This document shows, piece after piece, positions 59,039-64,000 of a stretch of 64,000 nt of DNA. The stretch covers positions 3,596,001 through 3,660,000 of the forward strand of contig OX419760.1 of the NCBI GenBank assembly GCA_948567375.1. Direction: 5' to 3'. The notes under the pieces were generated by a model. That model saw nothing but the letters and a program-made list of their open reading frames with translations, was not told where the DNA came from and did not search any database. Origin of the DNA: Lunularia cruciata. Lineage: Eukaryota > Streptophyta > Marchantiopsida > Lunulariales > Lunulariaceae. Made by a program: the position numbers and the translations under genes. Within the stretch, counting starts at the first letter, position 1, and each line of letters opens with the position of its first letter.

Positions 59039-61446
59039 GTACATATATTAATAAGAAGTTCAATTTCACATTTATTTTATGATATATCTGTTCTATTACA
59101 ATGTTATATTTTACATTTTTGAGCGTTTACTTTAAGAATTGGTTTAGTTCAAATTTGATCCAGTGTACACCAACTTTCCTGGACTCAACGGTACAAACAC
59201 ATATATGAATTTCAATTTTTATGTTTGAGTTTGGTTTTGTGTTTATCTGTTCTGCTTTGACACTTTCAGTTTGGATTAGACACCAAAGTATTGGTGTGTT
59301 TCGGAGAGTTGTTAAGAAGTACTCACAACAAGTTGTTGTAAACTTCTAATTGAAATTGGATGTAAATTGAAAATTGTATTTAGCAGACATACGTTCTGAT
59401 GGAAATTTTAAGTACTTGATTTGGAAAACTGAAGAACTGCAATTATGAGGTATAAAAATTTATTAAAAATATTAATAAATTAATAATTTTAAACTACAAG
59501 GCGTTGTGCACATGACACTCTCGCATCAAGTTTAAGCTTTATTAAGTTACCACCTTTTCGAAGTGTCGATCAATTGACAAAAAAAGTGAATAGTGAGAGA
59601 GGGGAGTCATGCTTAGTAAACATTATCCTTAAGAGAAGGTATGGTTGGCATGACTCCCATAGATAAGCTTAGGTGTCTGAAATTACCATAACTTAGAAGT
59701 TGTAATCCAATGGTCAAGTAAGTGAAGAGGAAGAGACATTACTGGCTCTTTTACCTGTAGGGAGTATATTTGGCATGGTTCGCACTCAGGTAGGACAAAT
59801 GTATGGTATCCATCGCACTCATATTAACGTGGATTCAGAAAGTGATGTAATTAAGGAGCAATTTAGAGGAGACAAAAATGTAGTCAAAGCTTATTTTCTT
59901 AGTACTAGAAATTATAAAGATAAAATTTAAAGATTATGTTTAAATAAATAAATAAATAAATAGTATCTAACAAAATTTTATGAAATAAATTTTATTACTA
60001 TATTTATTATATTATTTATACCAATTAATTAGATTATTTCGATAGAACCAATTAAAAATTTTTAATAAAAAAGAAAATTAATGAGCCAAGCTACTAACTT
60101 TCTGTATGCAAACAAGGTTAGAATTTAGTCTGTCTGCCTGAATCTCTCACAGCAGATTGTATACTCACGTGTAAATAATAAAATTATTAAAGAACCTCAC
60201 CGCTTTAAGAGGTTTGCACTTTTGACCACCGATTCCCATTTCTTCATTTCCTTATAGATTTCCCATAAAGTTCCCTAGCCTACAACAGCCTAGATATACA
60301 GCCAACTCTGATAAGTGCAAAGCTCCGGTTCCAGCCTCGTCTCTTACCCACAATTTTGAGAAGAGAAACCTGCGAAGTACTGCTTTAACATCGAGAGATG
60401 AGATCCATTCTCATAAGAAGCTGTAATTTCCATAATAACTTCCAGTAGTATCTAGTTTGACAAAATTTACCGATTGAATATATGGATGTATTTAATTTTG
60501 AAATATCTTTGTATTTAAGTTTTTAATAGCTTGAAATGATTGCACAAATAAAAGAAGTGCAGTTATTTCTGACAGTGCAGAGGAATATCTCCACTTGAAT
60601 TGCACCTTTTGGAACAAATCAATAATTCATAGATTGCAGTTGCGCGAGTTTCTTGGTTTGTTTGGTATGACGGATAAATTCTGAAGGTACCATGAATCGT
60701 CCACCACTGTCCCAATACCTATGATATTGGGGGATGGGCAAAATGGATAATTATATGTAGGATGTGCCCATATATAAAAAGTTGTATGGCTCTCAACACG
60801 ATATTGACGGCCTTTATGACAGAAGTGATGGTTCTGAACCCGATTGTTCACCAATCATGTCCAGTAGTGAACACAAGACGACCTTCCCCTTCCACATGCT
60901 AGGGAACCAAATTCGTCCACGACTACCCATACGATTTTTGTCTCCAAAATTTACTGTCACGGTCATCTCAGGTTCTGGAGTTCAGTCAAGCCAGTGACAG
61001 CTGCAAATTACACACAGGCAATTTTTCATGAACGAACGTTTACTGCAATCCTGTACCAGCACCCTTACGGGGACGAAGTTTTAAGAAAATTCATGGTCAG
61101 CTTCAGATGCTATTATTCATCCAGTGTATTCTGAATACACCTTGTTTCGTCCACCATCCCCTTTCGTCCACCATCAACAACATCTGGGGAAAACCTACTC
61201 CTTGCTGGAAGTTTTTCCGTTACTACATTCTTATACATTGCTGGAGTGGGATCCCCACGGGCTCAGAGAAAGAAAACATTTGACAATGACGCGGTGCAAA
61301 TTCTTCTGATGTAGTTAGAATCTGATATAATTATTCTATTGGTCTCTCGTGGTGGGTGAACAGTATCTGAGTTGCTTCGATTGTGAAGTTGGTCTTGCAT
61401 GCTGATAAAGAAAGAAACATATTACACACAAAACAACGGAAAGTAG
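59039..61446. other. Intergenic, AT-leaning, no gene recognised
   Basis: Contains an AT-rich stretch at 59900-60070 with (AAAT)n-like sequence and short frames at 60627-60854, 60764-60997 and 61124-61309 without domain resemblance. Confidence 0.5.
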
Positions 61447-61818
61447 TGTTGAAAATCCAAATGCAAATATGCATAGCATTTACAACATACAAGGAATAAG
61501 AAAGGTATGTAAAGCACTTCTACTTATTTTTTCTTATTGCAAATCTAGTGGCATGGAGCGAGGAATGGAAGACCCGCAAGCTAGTATGCAGGTTCTAAGC
61601 TAATGAAAAACTTGGGTCTTGTTGTTTGGCCTTGCTTCTCGAGGCTACTGCTCAAGCTTCTTAACTATGCCGCCAACATCTAGACGGAATGAACTATTGC
61701 TTACTCCAACCTTAACTAATGCCGCTGTTGGGTGCTAGGTACAAACCCTAACACCTATAGCATAGTTACAAGCTATATCAATGCCACATGTACTACCATC
61801 TGAAATCTACTTTCAACA
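61447..61818 (-). repeat. Ty1/copia LTR
   Basis: On the minus strand it starts TGTTGAAAGTAG and ends GGATTTTCAACA, 372 bp, with inverted ends TGTTGAAA/TTTCAACA. A purine-rich GAGTGGGAG precedes it, fitting the polypurine tract of the copia remnant at 61875-62021. It is therefore a 3' LTR. Confidence 0.85.
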
Positions 61819-61874
61819 CTCCCACTCATTCAAGAAATGGTAATACTCCAATCAAAATTTTAAACTTACGGAAC

Positions 61875-62021
61875 TTATCTCGGTAAGGCATTTGTAAAAA
61901 TATCTGCAATTTGATTGTTTGTGTTGATGTAACCAAAACATAATTCTTGTTTCTCTTGCTTCTCTCTCACATAGTGATATTGAGTCTCTCTGTACTTGGT
62001 TCTCTTGTGGAACTCTGGGTT
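61875..62021 (-). pseudogene. Ty1/copia polyprotein C-terminal fragment (RNase H end)
   Basis: The minus strand reads FHKRTKYRETQYHYVREK, then NNQIADIFTNALPR and a stop. This is the conserved C-terminal end of copia RNase H (R-T-K-H-I-D/E-x-x-x-H-F-x-R-E-K and QxADIFTKxL). The upstream part is missing; a break lies near 62040. The tail is followed directly by the polypurine tract and LTR. Confidence 0.85.
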
Positions 62022-62168
62022 ATACATCAGTGTCATAGCCCACCTAATGTTCCCTTAGGAAAAATTTCTTTTTTTTGTTGTTTTCCCCAAGTAAGCGATC
62101 ATGCTGAGTAGGATGATGCTTGAAGGTATAAAGTATGGATTATACCATGAAGTTCCTAAAGAGTCACA
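62022..62168. other. Junction sequence
   Basis: Short sequence between the copia and gypsy B remnants, with an 8-T run near 62069. No feature assigned. Confidence 0.35.
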
Positions 62169-62818
62169 TGTCCTACGTATATACATCACTACACCACATA
62201 CATCTCTATCAACATCATACATTATAGAAGCACAACTTACACATAAATCATACATGAACTCTAAAGTGCCATAATAATCAGTTCTTCATCAACTCAAATC
62301 AAATCAACATTTGATCTTTCACTCAATAATTTACCAACAACTGGGCACTCATTATAATCAAGCCATACCCACTCTAGCTAAAAGACTCTAGGTGATGCTC
62401 ACCAACTTTCTATCCACCATAGCCAAGAACTCAAAGTCTCAACATTAGAGAAGTGAGCTCTTTGGGTCTGCACTTCTAGGATATACCTTTGATTTAAACC
62501 TAGATCTCCAACCCTAATGGTTCCATTGACGGCACACCTGATGGTGCAAATGATGTAAGTGACGGTGGTCCACACCATGTAGTCAATACCCCAATCACAA
62601 AATCTGACAGTCAACAAGTAGTATATGCATAACTACCAAAATACCTTTGACTACCACCATTACTACTCTAGCGTCCAAGCAATCAAAGTGTGATGTACAA
62701 ATGGCATGACAATTGTCATGCATATATACATCGCTACACAACATACATCATGATCAACATCATACACTATAGAAGCACAACTCACACATATGTCATACAT
62801 GAACTATAAAGTGCCACA
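62169..62818 (-). repeat. LTR B, 3' LTR of a second gypsy B copy
   Basis: On the minus strand it starts TGTGGCACTTTATAG and ends GTATATACGTAGGACA. As in the plus copy at 39626-40295, 105-bp direct repeats occupy both ends (62818-62714 and 62273-62169), around a core with GGGGTATTGACTACATGG and GGCTATGGTGGATAG. The minus-strand left flank is the polypurine tract GGGAGGCAAT. Confidence 0.8.
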
Positions 62819-64000
62819 ATTGCCTCCCTATCTGGTTAGGTCCCTCTAACTTCAGATAGCCATCTACTCCAAATATATGGTATACCCTATGGTGAGCAAA
62901 GATCAAAGATTGGGCCCCATTTTTAATTGCCTATCTGCAATCTATACCATATAAAAGGTGAACTAGCTAAAGGTCAAGTAAATCTAGGACATAACCACTA
63001 TCCTTGAGGAACCGACATGAGGTGAGGAGTCAACATGCATATGCCATCCTCTCAAATAACTATCACACACCAACATAGTAGATCAGCACCCAAAGAGCTA
63101 TATAACATATACCTCAAGCTTACTTGTACAAGTGCCAAGCTCGAGTCCATAGTACCATCAATGTTTGGGAGGTGACATGGCGCACAATTGTGCACATAAT
63201 CCTTCCAAAAAATACCATCATGTCCTTCCAACACAAGGATGCCAGAAGGCAAAACCTCATGCACTATCAAGATAGTGCATAAGGTAACATAGTAATATCA
63301 AATGTAATCAATGCTATTTGCTATAGATATTTAGTGCTATTTGCTATAGATATCTATAGTCACTTGGATGAAATTGATGGATTGAGGGTTTATAACCTCC
63401 TCTTTGAATGGTAGCATAACATAAGGTATCTCTATGCTAAGCACTTACCAAGTTCTCAAAGGCCATTGAAATCACTCTTCAAAAGATCTCTGCCCATTGA
63501 GAATATACGCTTATCCATACATATGGATCATCCAAGTCAAAAACTACAATAGCATCTCAATGAATGGCTGCAAGTAAATTTGGATCTCATCCCTAGAGTA
63601 AAAAGTAAGGAGAGAAGGATGCTAAGGAGGCTTGTTGGCTGAACCAATAGCCCATGGCCAACCAAGGTAATTGGAGATCCTAATCTCCCAAGTGGCCTCT
63701 CTGGAAACCATACTTTTGCAATCTTCTCTTCACCATTTGAACCACTCTCTCTGCTAAGCCATTTGCCTCAGGTGATCTCAAGAGGTAGTACAATGATCAA
63801 TCAAAGCCTTGTCACACAAGATCTGAAACTCTCACAAGAACTTTGTACTCTAATCATTCAAAACCTCAACTAGTGCACTAAAATGATGAAGAACCCAATC
63901 TAGGAACAAGTAAGCCATCCCTTTGCTAGACTTGTCAAGAAGTGTCACCAACTTGATTCACTTAGAGAAGTGCTCCACCATAACCAAAACATACCAAATG
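62819..64000 (-). pseudogene. Gypsy B 3' internal end: integrase tail and PHD finger (degraded)
   Basis: On the minus strand from the window edge: integrase core sequence similar to that of the plus copy (LVMVEHFSK region from 64000, then the ADGLAERVV region near 63770-63710), a long tail, and the block VHEVLPSGILVLEGHDG with VHNCAPCHLPNIDG (about 63270-63150). A decayed PHD finger (62978-63114) follows, with the first two cysteines changed to tyrosines, then LVCDSYLRGWHM in another frame and WLCPRF. Stops and frameshifts abound. The 5' part lies outside the window. Confidence 0.8.

Overview
This window looks like nuclear DNA of a land plant, most likely a non-seed plant such as a bryophyte or lycophyte. 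The evidence is two plant-type genes with canonical GT-AG introns, a plastid-derived insertion (trnN and 23S rRNA pieces), and several families of degraded plant retroelements. The species cannot be fixed from the sequence alone.

Two host genes are well supported. On the minus strand, 15927-22098 is a 16-exon gene for a NusB-domain plus NSUN/RsmB-type RNA m5C methyltransferase. It keeps both catalytic cysteines and has a probable plastid transit peptide. On the plus strand, 52403-55185 is a two-exon gene for a secreted or membrane-anchored TolB-like beta-propeller protein. A third, broken host-type gene at 58731-59038 carries an AIG1/GIMAP-like P-loop. An anonymous 206-codon ORF sits at 4561-5181.

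Most of the rest is mobile DNA, layered and decayed. I use these names. R2-like is a non-LTR family with an N-terminal C2H2 finger, a reverse transcriptase, a Cys/His knuckle and a restriction-endonuclease-like C-terminus. It has four large copies (1613-3480 +, 7641-11265 -, 12108-14867 +, 45778-49204 +) and two short 3' fragments (15481-15562 -, 25165-25620 -). Gypsy A has LTRs that start TGTAATACC and end GTATTACA (891-1612, 30266-31002, 32949-33701), and an integrase followed by a chromodomain at the left edge. Gypsy B is at 31003-39625 +, with another 3' end at 62819-64000 -. Its integrase is followed by a degraded PHD finger, and its LTR carries a 105-bp direct repeat at each end. Gypsy C (26822-30265 -) is a chromovirus whose LTR promoter contains an array of perfect heat-shock elements upstream of a TATA box. 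A Ty1/copia 3' end with its LTR lies at 61447-62021 (-).

From left to right: gypsy A end and LTR, R2-like copy 1, anonymous DNA with a plastid insertion, R2-like copies 2 and 3, the methyltransferase gene, an AT-rich desert with faint LTR-B and R2-like remnants, the gypsy C / LTR A / gypsy B nest, decayed ORFs, a displaced duplicate of methyltransferase intron 5 and exon 5 (43573-43862), a second AT-rich desert, R2-like copy 4, a possible TIR element, the TolB-like gene, the AIG1-like pseudogene, and the copia and gypsy B remnants at the right edge. The elements are too damaged to act as annotated here. Many of their nonsense codons fit C-to-T decay of methylated cytosines.
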